In this document: one piece after another, positions 51,671 to 60,404 of the stretch
Layout: every line of letters starts with the position of its first letter
Numbering within the stretch: the stretch's first letter is position 1
Origin: CAZEDM01 sp964511075
GTDB lineage: Bacteria; Zixibacteria; MSB-5A5; RBG-16-43-9
Direction of reading: 5' to 3'
DNA: 64,000 bases
Assembly: GCA_964511075.1 (NCBI GenBank)
Contig: CAZEDM010000002.1
Location: 186,001 to 250,000, forward strand
Translations under genes and position numbers: made by a program
Notes under the pieces: generated by a model
What the model saw: only the letters and a program-made list of their open reading frames with translations
Database searches by the model: none
What the model was told of the DNA's origin: nothing

Positions 51671-51693
51671 GTATTGTGACCCTTAAGGGTCAC
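51671..51693 (+). repeat. decayed REP element, GTAGTGCG family
   Basis: GTATTGTGACCC-TTAA-GGGTCAC, with drifted head and symmetric change in the arm (G-T-G-A/T-C-A-C), which keeps the pairing. Confidence 0.65.
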
Positions 51694-51702
51694 ATTGAAA
51701 AT

Positions 51703-51760
51703 GTAGCGGAGGTCTTCAGACCTCCATTTAAAAAAATGGAAGGCTAAAGCCTTCCGCTAC
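51703..51760 (+). repeat. two-headed REP element, GTAGCGG family
   Basis: GTAGCGGAGGTC-TTCA-GACCTCC then GGAAGGC-TAAA-GCCTTCCGCTAC, ending 13 bp before the next gene. Confidence 0.9.
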
Positions 51761-51772
51761 ATTTGGAAAATT

Positions 51773-52768
51773 ATGAATAGCATTTTAGTCAAAGTCTATC
51801 GAGGGAATACGATTGAAAGCATTCACTACGGCTCGGTGGTGGTGGTGGATTCCAGGGGCAAGCTGATTTATCATACTGGTGATCCTTATTTTGTTACATA
51901 TCTGCGTTCTTCTGCCAAGCCTTTTCAGGCTATTCCCCTGATTACCTCCGGTGCAGCCAAGGAATTTGGGTTTACTAAAAAGGAGATTGCCATAATTTCA
52001 AGCTCGCATAACGGGCAGAAGGTTCATACCGATACGGTTAAAAATATCCTGAAAAAAATCGGGCTTTCGGAGAAGAATCTGCAATGCGGGGTTCATATCC
52101 CTCATTATTATACAGTCAACAATATCACTCCACCCCGGGGTAAAAAATTTACCCCGGTTCATCATAACTGCTCAGGCAAACATTCCGGGATTTTGGCTTT
52201 GTGCGTTTATTTTGGCTGGAGTATAAAAAATTATTTAAGCAAAAACCATCCAGCCCAGAAGCTGATTTTAAAAGCGATCTCTGAGATCTGTCGGTATCCC
52301 GAGAAAAAGATAAAATTAGGAATTGATGGCTGTGGAGTTCCAGTACACGCTATGCCGCTTTACAATATGGCAGTTGGATTCGCTAATCTGGTGAATTATA
52401 ACTCAGAGAACAAAAAAACTTCTGAGGCTTATAAGCTTATAATCGATTCGATGAGAAAATATCCGGAGATGGTATCGGGTGAGGGCAGGTCGGATCTGGC
52501 TCTGGCAAAAGCATCTCGTAATAACATATTAGCCAAAGCCGGAGGAGAAGCTTTGAGTTGTTCTGGGATTCTGGATAGGGGATGGGGGATGGCAGTCAAA
52601 ATTGCGGATGGGAACAGAAGGGCTATTGTTCCTGCTACAATTGAAACACTGAGGCAATTGGGTCTGTTAAATAAAGACAAAATTGAATCTATAAAAAATT
52701 TTACCAGCCTGATATTTTTAATTTCAGAAAAGATAAAGTTGGTTATATTAAGGCTGAATTTGAATTGA
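51773..52768 (+). CDS. asparaginase II family protein
   Basis: A 331-residue member of the asparaginase II family found in Rhizobium-type L-asparaginases, unrelated to the usual AnsA/AnsB fold. Family features: an N-terminal VKVYRGNTIESIHYGSVVVVD, the RSSAKPFQAIPL motif, SSHNGQKVHTD, the H-H-N-C-S-G-K-H-S-G active-site segment (about 130-140) and GIDGCGVPVHAMP. It should deamidate L-asparagine to aspartate and ammonia, but substrate is not proven for most members. It follows a REP cluster and stands alone. Confidence 0.85.
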   Translation: MNSILVKVYRGNTIESIHYGSVVVVDSRGKLIYHTGDPYFVTYLRSSAKPFQAIPLITSGAAKEFGFTKKEIAIISSSHNGQKVHTDTVKNILKKIGLSEKNLQCGVHIPHYYTVNNITPPRGKKFTPVHHNCSGKHSGILALCVYFGWSIKNYLSKNHPAQKLILKAISEICRYPEKKIKLGIDGCGVPVHAMPLYNMAVGFANLVNYNSENKKTSEAYKLIIDSMRKYPEMVSGEGRSDLALAKASRNNILAKAGGEALSCSGILDRGWGMAVKIADGNRRAIVPATIETLRQLGLLNKDKIESIKNFTSLIFLISEKIKLVILRLNLN

Positions 52769-52855
52769 AAAAGGGAAAAGCGAGACAAAAGAAAACTGGT
52801 AGTAGGGAGCAAGAAAAATAAAAAAAGAGAATAAAAACTTAAACCAAAAACTTTT

Positions 52856-53395
52856 ATGAAAAAAGACATTTTGAAAATTTTACCGGAGATCAGGAAGATT
52901 AAAAACAAAGAGCTGAGGGAAAAAGTTATCCAGACCTGGGAGGAGGGTATCAAGCTGGGCGGCTGGAAGATTACCGATTTAAAGAAAATTCCTTTTAGCT
53001 TGCTTCTTCCGGATACCAAAATCAATCTGGTTGAGCATACCCGTGCGGTCACTAATACGTCTTTGAAAGTAGCAGAAGTCGTTTCCATAGCTTATGGCAA
53101 GCTGGTCAGGATCGATAAGGATGTTCTCATCGCCGGCGGTATCCTGCACGACGTGGGGAAGCTCCTGGAATATGCTAAGGCTGGTGGAAAGATTGTCAAA
53201 AGCTCTAAAGGTAAATTCTTGAGACATCCTTTTTCCGGCTCTGCCTTAGCCTACAAGTGCGGCGTTCCACAAGAGGTTCTTCATCTGATTGCGGCTCATT
53301 CCCACGAAGGGGATGAGGGTTTCCGTTCGGTCGAGGCTGTTATTATCAATCACGCTGATTTTATTAACTTTGAAGTTTTGGGTGGAAAGACGTAA
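52856..53395 (+). CDS. HD domain phosphohydrolase
   Basis: A 179-residue HD-superfamily metal-dependent hydrolase. Visible ligands are His in LVEHTRAVTNTS, His-Asp in GGILHDVGKLLEY, a further H-P-F-S-G and H-S-H-E-G-D, and Asp in INHADFINFE. Such proteins hydrolyse nucleotide or cyclic-nucleotide phosphates. There is no clear signal or membrane segment. The substrate cannot be deduced from the sequence. It is flanked by REP clusters on its 3' side. Confidence 0.85.
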   Translation: MKKDILKILPEIRKIKNKELREKVIQTWEEGIKLGGWKITDLKKIPFSLLLPDTKINLVEHTRAVTNTSLKVAEVVSIAYGKLVRIDKDVLIAGGILHDVGKLLEYAKAGGKIVKSSKGKFLRHPFSGSALAYKCGVPQEVLHLIAAHSHEGDEGFRSVEAVIINHADFINFEVLGGKT

Positions 53396-53400
53396 AAAAT

Positions 53401-53463
53401 GTAGCGGAGGTCTTTAGACCTCCATTGACAAAATAAGAATGGAAGGCTGAAGCCTTCCGCTAC
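53401..53463 (+). repeat. two-headed REP element, GTAGCGG family
   Basis: GTAGCGGAGGTC-TTTA-GACCTCC then GGAAGGC-TGAA-GCCTTCCGCTAC. Confidence 0.9.
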
Positions 53464-53535
53464 AATTTCTCAGTCGGGTCAGAGGACTCGACAGTCACAG
53501 ATGAGGTTCGAAAGTTCAAAGGGAAAGATAAAGAA

Positions 53536-53559
53536 GTAAGATGTAAGACGGAAGACGTG
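53536..53559 (+). repeat. degenerate GTAAGAC direct repeat
   Basis: GTAAGATGTAAGACGGAAGACG. Confidence 0.6.
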
Positions 53560-53570
53560 AAATGGAGATC

Positions 53571-53593
53571 GTAGGGCAAGGCTTTAGCCTTGC
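53571..53593 (+). repeat. single-headed REP element, GTAGGGCA family
   Basis: GTAGGGCAAGGC-TTTA-GCCTTGC. Confidence 0.8.
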
Positions 53594-53658
53594 TGAAAAT
53601 CGCAGTACGAATCTCCTTGTCCCGAAGTCAGCGGGATCAGGTTCGCCTGAATCAGCAG

Positions 53659-53679
53659 CGTCAGGCTTTATGCCTGACG
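53659..53679 (+). repeat. palindrome CGTCAGGC-TTTA-TGCCTGACG
   Basis: Inverted arms CGTCAGGC/GCCTGACG around TTTAT, 17 bp before the next start codon. Confidence 0.75.
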
Positions 53680-53695
53680 AAATAACCCGATAAAA

Positions 53696-55543
53696 ATGTT
53701 TCAGGAGAAGATAGAGAAAAAAGAGAAGGCGGCTCTTCTCCTGATTTTTATTTTAGCCTTTGCGGTAAGATTTATCTACATATTAGGAATAAGCAGATTA
53801 CCCCTGTTTGATTTTCCCTTTGCCGATGATGCGCTTTACAATCTGGACTGGGCAAAGCAGATCGCATCCGGTGATTTGTGGTCAAGGGCGCCCTTTTTCC
53901 GGGCTCCGCTTTACCCCTTCTTTTTATCTCTGCTTATAAAGGTCTTCGGTGAGGACCTTTACTTTTTGAGGATCGTGCAGATATTAATAGGCTCTTTAAG
54001 CTGCGTTTTGATCTATCTCTTAGCCCGAAGATTGTTTGACTCCAGAATTGCATTACTCGCCTCTCTTTTTGCCTGCTTTTACGCACCTTTTGTTTATTAC
54101 CAGGCGGAGTTTCAGGATATGTTTCTTATAATATTTTTGAATATCCTTTTAATCTATCTATTGTTTCTTGCTCAGAAGAAACCGTCAGTTTTCAGATTTT
54201 TCCTGAGCGGGATTATCTTGGGACTTTCTGCCATTGCCCGTCCCAATATTCTTCTGTTTGCAGTTTTTATTCCCTTCTGGGCCTTTTTCTATTTCAGAGA
54301 TAAAGTAACTACCAAAACAATTTTTATTTTCATACTTTTTTTTATTCTGGGACTTTTCCTGATTGTGCTGCCGGTGGTTCTGGTCAATTACTTTGCAGGA
54401 AAGGATCTTGTGATTATCGCCTGGCAGGGAGGGATAAATTTCTATCTGGGCAATAACCCTTATGCCTCAGGCTACAAGGCGGTTGCCTCAGGCATCAGGA
54501 CGAGCTGGGAGGGGATTTATTTCGACAGCATCAATCTTTCCCGGAAGTCGACCGGCAGAGAGCTGAGTTTTTCCCAGACGCAGACTTTCTGGCTAAAGCA
54601 GGGATTCAAGTTCATTTTCGGACAGCCTTTTTTAGCTTTAAAACTTTATCTGAAAAAGATTGCACTTTTCCTGGGAGGATATGAGATATCGGAAAACCCC
54701 AACATCTATTTTTTCTGGTCGCATCCCAAAAATCTTTTAAAGCCTTTGCTCTGGAAAAAGATTATCTGTTTTCCCACAGGGTTACTTCTGCCTTTAGCCT
54801 GGCTGGGAGCTTTTCTGTCTTTCAGGGAATGGAAAAGATATTCTCTGGTTCTGGGGTTTATATTCACCTATATGCTCTCAGTGATACTCTTCTTCGTCAA
54901 TAGCAGATTTCGTCTGCCGGCGATACCTTTTCTTCTTATCTTCTCCGCCTTTGTTATCTTTAAAATAATCGGGCAGGAAAGACTCAAAAAGAAAATCATA
55001 TTGATCGCAGTAAGTGTTCTCTTAATCGTTCTTGGAAATATCGACCTGACCAATCAGATGGATCCGGTGTACGAGGCTCAGCTGCATTACATTCTGGGAA
55101 ATGCCTATCTCCAGCAAAAGTCCTACCAGAATGCGGAACATGAGTTCGAAAAATCGATACAGATATCGGATAAGCAGGCACGCGGCTTTACCGGATTAGG
55201 AGTAATACGCTCTATGCAGGGAAGCTATGAAGAAGCAGAGAGATTACTGAACAAAGCCATAGAGGTTGATTCCACTGAGGTATACGCCTATCGATATTTG
55301 GGATTTATCTATGGCAGAAAAAAGGAATATTTAAAGGCACTATATTATTATCATAAGGCTTTAGTTTTAAATCCCGAGTATGGAGAGGCATATTTCGGAG
55401 CTGGCTATGTTTATGCGAATCTGGGTGATTTAAAAAAAGCTATTGAAATGTGGGAGAAAAGTTTATTATATTCTCCTGATTTGCCCGGAACCAGGGAGAA
55501 TCTGGAAAGGGCGAGGAGAATGCTAAAAGAAAGTAGCGAGTAG
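53696..55543 (+). CDS. GT39-type membrane glycosyltransferase with C-terminal TPR repeats
   Basis: A 615-residue polytopic membrane protein. The N-terminal part (about 12-435) has around ten hydrophobic helices and the GT39/ArnT-PMT pattern with an acidic motif in the first periplasmic loop (FPFADDALYNLDWA, Asp43-Asp44) and FRAPLYPFFLSLL; such enzymes use a lipid-linked sugar. From about 455 to the end are three to four tetratricopeptide repeats (e.g. QLHYILGNAYLQQKSYQNAE, AYRYLGFIYGRKKEYLKALY). This fusion suggests protein-dependent targeting. The acceptor is unknown. Confidence 0.82.
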   Translation: MFQEKIEKKEKAALLLIFILAFAVRFIYILGISRLPLFDFPFADDALYNLDWAKQIASGDLWSRAPFFRAPLYPFFLSLLIKVFGEDLYFLRIVQILIGSLSCVLIYLLARRLFDSRIALLASLFACFYAPFVYYQAEFQDMFLIIFLNILLIYLLFLAQKKPSVFRFFLSGIILGLSAIARPNILLFAVFIPFWAFFYFRDKVTTKTIFIFILFFILGLFLIVLPVVLVNYFAGKDLVIIAWQGGINFYLGNNPYASGYKAVASGIRTSWEGIYFDSINLSRKSTGRELSFSQTQTFWLKQGFKFIFGQPFLALKLYLKKIALFLGGYEISENPNIYFFWSHPKNLLKPLLWKKIICFPTGLLLPLAWLGAFLSFREWKRYSLVLGFIFTYMLSVILFFVNSRFRLPAIPFLLIFSAFVIFKIIGQERLKKKIILIAVSVLLIVLGNIDLTNQMDPVYEAQLHYILGNAYLQQKSYQNAEHEFEKSIQISDKQARGFTGLGVIRSMQGSYEEAERLLNKAIEVDSTEVYAYRYLGFIYGRKKEYLKALYYYHKALVLNPEYGEAYFGAGYVYANLGDLKKAIEMWEKSLLYSPDLPGTRENLERARRMLKESSE

Positions 55544-55667
55544 CGAGGGGAGAGCAGCGAGGGAGATTCTGCCTGAGACTGAATCCAGGTTATCGAGTAC
55601 AAAAAATAAGAATTTTAAACCTAACACAAAAAACCCAAGACCTACAACCTAAAATTCAGGAGGAAGG

Positions 55668-56969
55668 ATGAGTTCAGAGAAAAGACAGATCAGATTGACT
55701 GTGGATGAGATGCCCAAAAGATGGTATAATATTCTGCCGGATCTTCCAGAGCCTTTGCCTCCGCCGATGGACCCGGAAAGCGGTGAGTCACGTATAAAAG
55801 CACTTCCGGAAATACTTTTAGCCGAGTGTCTGAAACAGGAGTTCTCCACCGAAAGATGGATCGATATACCGGAAGAGCTTCTGAGCATATACGAGCAGGC
55901 TGGCAGGCCCAGGCCCCTGTTTAGGGCGCTTAACCTGGAGAGGAGATTAAAGACACCAGCCAGGATGTATTATAAAAGCGAGTTCTACTCTCCCACAGGA
56001 AGCCATAAAGTAAATACCGCCTTGGCTCAGGCATTTTATGCCAGGGAGCAGGGGTTCGAGAGATTAGCCACGGAGACCGGGGCAGGTCAGTGGGGAACTG
56101 CCTTGGCTTATGGTGCCAGCCTGGCCGGGCTTAAATGCACTGTCTACTGGGTCAGGGCAGTGCACAACTGGAAAAACGACCGCAGGGGATTTATGCAGCT
56201 TTTAGGTGCGGAGGTCTACGCCTCACCCAGCGATAAGACCGAGATGGGAAAAAGACTATTCGAGAAAAATCCAAATCATCCCGGCTCATTAGGGATTGCC
56301 ATCTCCGAGGGGATCGAGGATGCCAAAAAGGATAAGAAGGCGATCTACTGCTTAGGCTCGGTTCTAAACCATGTGCTGATGCACCAGACCATAATCGGAC
56401 TGGAGACGCAGGCTCAATTCGCAAAGATTGGTAAATATCCGGACCTGGTTATCTCCTGTCTGGGAGGAGGCAGCAATTTCGGTGGTTTTGCCCTGCCATT
56501 TATGGGGGATGTTTTGACTAAAGGGAAAAAGATTAAATTCATCGCCGCCCAGAGCAAGGCCTCTCCCAATCTGCAGGGAGAATACAAATACGATTTTGCA
56601 GACCACGGCGAGTTAACCCCGCTTTTGAAGATGTACACGCTGGGGCACAAGACAGAGATGCCTCCGATCAAAGGGGATGGTTTGAGATACCACGGATGTT
56701 CTCCCATACTGAGTTTGCTCCGTGACAAGGGGTATATCGATACCATTGCCTATCCTCAGGACGAGAAAGAGGTGTTTGAAAAGGCTAGGATCTTCATCCA
56801 GGCAGAAGGCTTCCTGCCGGCACCGGAGTCGGCTTACAGCGTTGCCTGTGCCATAGATGAGGCTAATAAATGCAAGCAGACCGGCGAGGAGAAAATAATC
56901 GCTTTCAACATAAGCGGACACGGGTTTATGGATATCCCGGGTTACAGGGAAGTACTAAATCTAAGATAA
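55668..56969 (+). CDS. TrpB2-type tryptophan synthase beta-like protein
   Basis: A 433-residue fold-type II PLP enzyme with the TrpB2-specific long N-terminal part (RWYNILPDLPEPLPPPMDP), found where the protein works without a dedicated TrpA. The PLP Lys is in SPTGSHKVNTALAQAF; the serine/indole site ETGAGQWGTALAYG and the phosphate loop CLGGGSNFGGFA are present. It makes L-tryptophan from serine and indole, or acts as a stand-alone serine deaminase/indole salvage enzyme. No other trp gene is in the window. AGGAGGAAGG precedes the start. Confidence 0.93.
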   Translation: MSSEKRQIRLTVDEMPKRWYNILPDLPEPLPPPMDPESGESRIKALPEILLAECLKQEFSTERWIDIPEELLSIYEQAGRPRPLFRALNLERRLKTPARMYYKSEFYSPTGSHKVNTALAQAFYAREQGFERLATETGAGQWGTALAYGASLAGLKCTVYWVRAVHNWKNDRRGFMQLLGAEVYASPSDKTEMGKRLFEKNPNHPGSLGIAISEGIEDAKKDKKAIYCLGSVLNHVLMHQTIIGLETQAQFAKIGKYPDLVISCLGGGSNFGGFALPFMGDVLTKGKKIKFIAAQSKASPNLQGEYKYDFADHGELTPLLKMYTLGHKTEMPPIKGDGLRYHGCSPILSLLRDKGYIDTIAYPQDEKEVFEKARIFIQAEGFLPAPESAYSVACAIDEANKCKQTGEEKIIAFNISGHGFMDIPGYREVLNLR

Positions 56970-56986
56970 AGCTCAAAGGGAAAGAA

Positions 56987-57002
56987 GTAAGACGGAAGAG
57001 GT
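56987..57002 (+). repeat. degenerate GTAAGAC direct repeat
   Basis: GTAAGACGGAAGAGG after the trpB2-type gene. Confidence 0.5.
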
Positions 57003-57006
57003 GAGA

Positions 57007-57044
57007 TGTAGCGGTCCGCCAGAGGCGGATCAGATCTCCATTAA
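57007..57044 (+). repeat. REP element of GTAGCGG type with variant arm
   Basis: GTAGCGGTCCGCC-AGA-GGCGGATCAGATCTCC. The head is kept and the arm is TCCGCC/GGCGGA. Confidence 0.65.
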
Positions 57045-57062
57045 GAATATAGCTCTAAGAAC

Positions 57063-57113
57063 GTAGGGCAAGGCTTTAGCCTTGCTTTTGGCAGACCTAA
57101 AGGTCTGCCCTAC
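57063..57113 (+). repeat. two-headed REP element, GTAGGGCA family
   Basis: GTAGGGCAAGGC-TTTA-GCCTTGC then GGCAGACC-TAAA-GGTCTGCCCTAC, 21 bp before the next start. Confidence 0.88.
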
Positions 57114-57134
57114 GAAAAAAACCAGAGGATAAAA

Positions 57135-58373
57135 ATGATAAGAAAAGTTGTTCTGATAGTCCTGATTGGTTTATTTTTCCTTAATTTCTGCCAGGGTTTG
57201 ATCCCGGCTCAGGAACAAGGCGAGGCTACAGCTCAATCCCAGATCCCGGACGAGCAGCAGAAAGTGGAAAGGCTGGAACAGGCGATAAAATACCAAAATG
57301 CCAAGAACATCCATTTTTTCGCAGACCAGGCATACTCGATTATCTTTCTGATATTGTTTCTTTTCCTGGGACTGTCAGCCTTGCTGAGACGCCAAATCGA
57401 GAAGATAACCCAAAGAAGGTTCGGGGTCATTTTTCTTTACGGACTGGTTTTTATAATCTTAGCCTTCGTCGTCGGATTGCCCTCAAGCTACTACGGGTTT
57501 CATCTGGAGCAGAAATTCCAGCTTTCCAATCAGAATTTCGCACAGTGGTTTGGTGAACAATTAAAAAGCCTTCTGGTTCTTTTCATCGTCGGCATAATTT
57601 CTATCGAGGGGATATATTTCGCCTTGAAGAAAGCTCCCAGAACCTGGTGGATTTACGTCTCTGTGGTTTTCGTTTTTTTCACCGTCCTACTGGTGAATCT
57701 GGCGCCGATTCTGGTTATGCCGCTTTTCAATGTCTATACACCCCTGCCTCAGGGTGAGATAAGGGACAGGCTGGTCGCCCTGTCGGATAAAGCCGGTGTC
57801 AGGGTAGAAGAGATATACCAGATGGATATGAGCAAGCAGACCAAGAAGGCAAATGCCATGTTCACCGGGCTGGGTAACACCAAAAGGATTGTCCTGGGTG
57901 ACAACCTGATCAAGGAATACACACCGGATGAGATCGAGGTGGTTATCGCTCATGAGATGGGGCATAATATTATGAAGCATATATGGAAAATGATTTTCTT
58001 TATGTCCTTCATCTCTGCGGTGGGGTTCTTCGTTATTCATCTGACTATGGGAGGGATTATAAACAGGTTCAGGAGAAGCCTGAAGATCGAGAATATGGCT
58101 GATATTGCCAGCCTGCCTTTGTTTATGCTAATTTTCACCCTGTTCAGTCTGGTCACCCTGCCCATTATGCCTGCTTATTCCCGGCACCTGGAGCGCCAGG
58201 CAGACAAATACGCCCTAGATCTAACCGGGAAGCCGGATGCTTTCATCACCGCAATGGATAAACTGACCTATCAGAACCTCTCAAACCCGAATCCCTCGCC
58301 GGTGATTGAGTTTCTGCTGTATGACCATCCGCCTGCTTCTAAAAGAATTAAGTTTGCGGAGACGTATAAATAA
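57135..58373 (+). CDS. M48 family (Ste24-type) membrane metalloprotease
   Basis: A 412-residue CAAX-protease-like zinc peptidase. It has a signal-like N-terminal hydrophobic segment, further membrane helices (about 65-85, 95-120, 145-163, 172-195 and 285-310) and, on the cytosolic/lumenal side, the zinc motif H-E-M-G-H (273-277) with the third ligand Glu in the HLERQADKYAL segment (about 354-364). It probably degrades or trims membrane proteins or peptides; bacterial Ste24 substrates are mostly unknown. The length is typical for Ste24 relatives. Confidence 0.9.
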   Translation: MIRKVVLIVLIGLFFLNFCQGLIPAQEQGEATAQSQIPDEQQKVERLEQAIKYQNAKNIHFFADQAYSIIFLILFLFLGLSALLRRQIEKITQRRFGVIFLYGLVFIILAFVVGLPSSYYGFHLEQKFQLSNQNFAQWFGEQLKSLLVLFIVGIISIEGIYFALKKAPRTWWIYVSVVFVFFTVLLVNLAPILVMPLFNVYTPLPQGEIRDRLVALSDKAGVRVEEIYQMDMSKQTKKANAMFTGLGNTKRIVLGDNLIKEYTPDEIEVVIAHEMGHNIMKHIWKMIFFMSFISAVGFFVIHLTMGGIINRFRRSLKIENMADIASLPLFMLIFTLFSLVTLPIMPAYSRHLERQADKYALDLTGKPDAFITAMDKLTYQNLSNPNPSPVIEFLLYDHPPASKRIKFAETYK

Positions 58374-58380
58374 TAACTAC

Positions 58381-58416
58381 AGGATTCAAGGGTTTAAGGA
58401 TTCGAGGGTTCAAGGG
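58381..58416 (+). repeat. degenerate ATTCAAGG direct repeat
   Basis: AGGATTCAAGGGTTTAAGG and ATTCGAGGGTTCAAGGG, almost the same as 51628-51663. Confidence 0.65.
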
Positions 58417-58430
58417 AAGAATAGGGAATA

Positions 58431-58483
58431 CGGAAGACGTAAGAAGTAAGACGATAAAACGTAGGGCAAGGCTTGAGCCTTGC
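58431..58483 (+). repeat. GTAAGAC direct repeat plus single-headed GTAGGGCA REP
   Basis: CGGAAGACGTAAGAAGTAAG runs into GTAGGGCAAGGC-TTGA-GCCTTGC (58461-58483). Confidence 0.7.
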
Positions 58484-58490
58484 TAAGATA

Positions 58491-58516
58491 TGGCGGAGGT
58501 CTTCAGACCTCCATTG
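58491..58516 (+). repeat. REP half of the GTAGCGG family
   Basis: TGGCGGAGGTC-TTCA-GACCTCC; the GTAG head has drifted to TATG. Confidence 0.65.
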
Positions 58517-58525
58517 ATAGAGAAG

Positions 58526-58584
58526 GTAGGTCAGACATTCCTGTCTGACAATAAGAGGAGAACAGACAAGAATGTCTGTTCTAC
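58526..58584 (+). repeat. two-headed REP element, GTAGAACAG family
   Basis: GTAGGTCAGACA-TTCC-TGTCTGAC then AACAGACA-AGAA-TGTCTGTTCTAC, just upstream of an AT-rich gene. Confidence 0.85.
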
Positions 58585-58625
58585 CGTAATATCGTAAGGT
58601 AGTCCGCGAGAATGGAGAAAGATTT

Positions 58626-59132
58626 ATGAATGCATTAATCGGTTTTGTCGGTGTATTAATAGGTGCAGGAATTGGATTGATTCCTTATTTTATTGAAAGA
58701 AAGGAAAGATATAAATTTGAGTCATATAAGAATGAATTAGAAAGGAAATTAGAGGAATTCAAAAAAGATTTAAAGATAAAATATGAGGTTAGAATAAAGA
58801 CACATCAAGAGGCATTTGCATGGTTGATGGACTTAAATGTGGTATTGAACAGTGGTGATGAAGCTAAAATGCATAAAACTGCTGACCAAGCTAGAGATTG
58901 GTGGAATAAAAATTGTTTTTATTTAGATAGCGTATCAAGACAAAAGTTCTTTAGTTTAACTCAAAAGTCTCATATGTTTGCTAGAGACCTTAGAGAGAAA
59001 GACCCTGATATTAAGAGAGCAAGCAGAGATATTTGGGATCTGCTAGATGATACAATAAATTCCGTTCGTGATGGTATTAAAGTTGAGCGTCTTGATGTTT
59101 TGGAAAGGCCTGAGGAGAAAAAAGAGGGTTAA
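58626..59132 (+). CDS. small membrane-anchored helical protein of unknown function
   Basis: I do not recognise this 168-residue protein. One N-terminal membrane segment (about 2-23, ALIGFVGVLIGAGIGLIPYF) is followed by a long, highly charged helical region, first coiled-coil-like (about 25-60, KFESYKNELERKLEEFKKD) and then helices containing Trp-Trp (DQARDWWNKN). There are no catalytic motifs. The form resembles small membrane anchors in accessory or phage-defence loci, but this is resemblance only. It is AT-rich and bracketed by palindromic repeats (58461-58584 and 59156-59215). Confidence 0.6.
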   Translation: MNALIGFVGVLIGAGIGLIPYFIERKERYKFESYKNELERKLEEFKKDLKIKYEVRIKTHQEAFAWLMDLNVVLNSGDEAKMHKTADQARDWWNKNCFYLDSVSRQKFFSLTQKSHMFARDLREKDPDIKRASRDIWDLLDDTINSVRDGIKVERLDVLERPEEKKEG

Positions 59133-59155
59133 ACCAAATTATTTAACCAAAAAGT

Positions 59156-59184
59156 CGTGCAGGAATTCCAATTCCTGTACGAAC
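59156..59184 (+). repeat. palindrome CGTGCAGGAATT-CC-AATTCCTGTACG(AAC)
   Basis: Inverted arms of 11 bp with one G-U. The same palindrome with a GGG arm lies at 60405-60433 on the other side of the next gene. Confidence 0.85.
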
Positions 59185-59190
59185 AAGATA

Positions 59191-59215
59191 TAGCGGAGAT
59201 CTTCTGATCTCCAGG
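59191..59215 (+). repeat. REP half of the GTAGCGG family
   Basis: TAGCGGAGATC-TTCT-GATCTCC; arm GGAGATC/GATCTCC. Confidence 0.65.
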
Positions 59216-59233
59216 ATATGGCTGGAGAAAATA

Positions 59234-60322
59234 ATGTCAGGCAAAGCGATAATCAAAAATTTAATTCTTTTTACAATAATAGTCATTCTCCTTACCGCTA
59301 ACGCTCGAGGTGGAGAAAATTATTGGAGATGCATTTCCCAACAAGACGATAATACTGTTTTGATTGAGACTATGTGGGCTGATACGGTGATACAAGTTGG
59401 GGGAAAGCCACATGGGTTGGTTTTTCAGAAAAACAGGTATGGTACCGAAAAACATTTGTGGATTGTTCACAGAGGAGGAAAAATTAGCAAATGCTTATCT
59501 GCTGAGATGGATAATCAAGATACTCTTGACAATGGTAGCGTGTGGGTTGTTGATTTGCATGGATTTAAAACCTTGGCTAAAATACCTGTGGGAAAGTCAC
59601 CGGCTCACATAGCAATTATCACAAGGGGTAAGATAGAAACTCTAAAAGCAGGAGTTAATAATCAAATTTCAAATCCAGCATACGCTTTTGTGACAAACGA
59701 GCTTGACAATGATGTTTCAGTAATTGATATATGGGCGAGAAAAGTTATTGAGAGGATTCCTGTTGGAATTAGACCTCATATGGTTAGAATCTCCCCTGAT
59801 CAGAAGTATGTTTGCGTTGCCAATCTTGGATCTGAAGACATTTCTCTAATTGATCCTTTAAAGTTTGAGGTAGCGAAAACCATAAAAGTTGGTAAAACAC
59901 CTTTTGGTATGGATTTCACGCCTGATGGGAAATATCTTTATATTTCTTTAAGCGAAGAAAATTCCTTACTGAAACTTGACTGCAAATCTTGGGAAGTATT
60001 AGATAAAATTCCAGTTGGAAGTAATCCTCTTGGAATCCGTGTAAGCCTCCCTACTGGTCGCTATGTTTATGTTGCATGTCCAGGAGTAGATGATAATTCA
60101 AACAGTTTAGTTTTTAAGATAGATACGAAAACTAAAAAGACAGTTGCTAAGATCAAAGTTGGCAAGGGGTGTTCAGAGTTAGAGATTAATACCAGAGGAG
60201 ATTACCTTTCGGTGATTAATACGTTAGAAAATACCCTTACCGAGATACAGATGGGCACAAGTAGTGTTGTTGGGACTAGATCTATTGGTAATTGTCCAAT
60301 CTACATAGTTTCTGACAGGTGA
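59234..60322 (+). CDS. secreted YVTN-type beta-propeller protein
   Basis: A 362-residue exported protein. The N-terminal signal segment (IIKNLILFTIIVILLTANA) is followed by repeats of about 40-45 residues of the YVTN/YncE propeller type: 'VIERIPVGIRPHMVRISPDQKYVCVAN', 'VAKTIKVGKTPFGMDFTPDGKYLYIS', 'VLDKIPVGSNPLGIRVS' and 'TVAKIKVGKGCSELEINTRG', enough for a six- or seven-blade propeller. Likely extracytoplasmic ligand binding; the ligand is unknown. AT-rich, and precisely bracketed by two copies of the same palindrome (59156 and 60405). Confidence 0.85.
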   Translation: MSGKAIIKNLILFTIIVILLTANARGGENYWRCISQQDDNTVLIETMWADTVIQVGGKPHGLVFQKNRYGTEKHLWIVHRGGKISKCLSAEMDNQDTLDNGSVWVVDLHGFKTLAKIPVGKSPAHIAIITRGKIETLKAGVNNQISNPAYAFVTNELDNDVSVIDIWARKVIERIPVGIRPHMVRISPDQKYVCVANLGSEDISLIDPLKFEVAKTIKVGKTPFGMDFTPDGKYLYISLSEENSLLKLDCKSWEVLDKIPVGSNPLGIRVSLPTGRYVYVACPGVDDNSNSLVFKIDTKTKKTVAKIKVGKGCSELEINTRGDYLSVINTLENTLTEIQMGTSSVVGTRSIGNCPIYIVSDR

Positions 60323-60404
60323 GGTAGTTTGCTGAAACGGTTAATGGAGGCTTCAAACCTTTTGTTACAAAAAAGGTTTCCTGAGAGATGTGAGTAATTT
60401 TTAA

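Larger units (their letters stand above)
53396..53695. other. 300-bp repeat-only intergenic cluster
   Basis: No gene. In order: a GTAGCGG two-headed REP (53401-53463), a CGGGTC...GACTCG palindrome (53474-53497), degenerate GTAAGAC repeats (53536-53559), a GTAGGGCA single-headed REP (53571-53593) and a CGTCAGGC-TTTA-TGCCTGACG palindrome (53659-53679). Confidence 0.75.
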
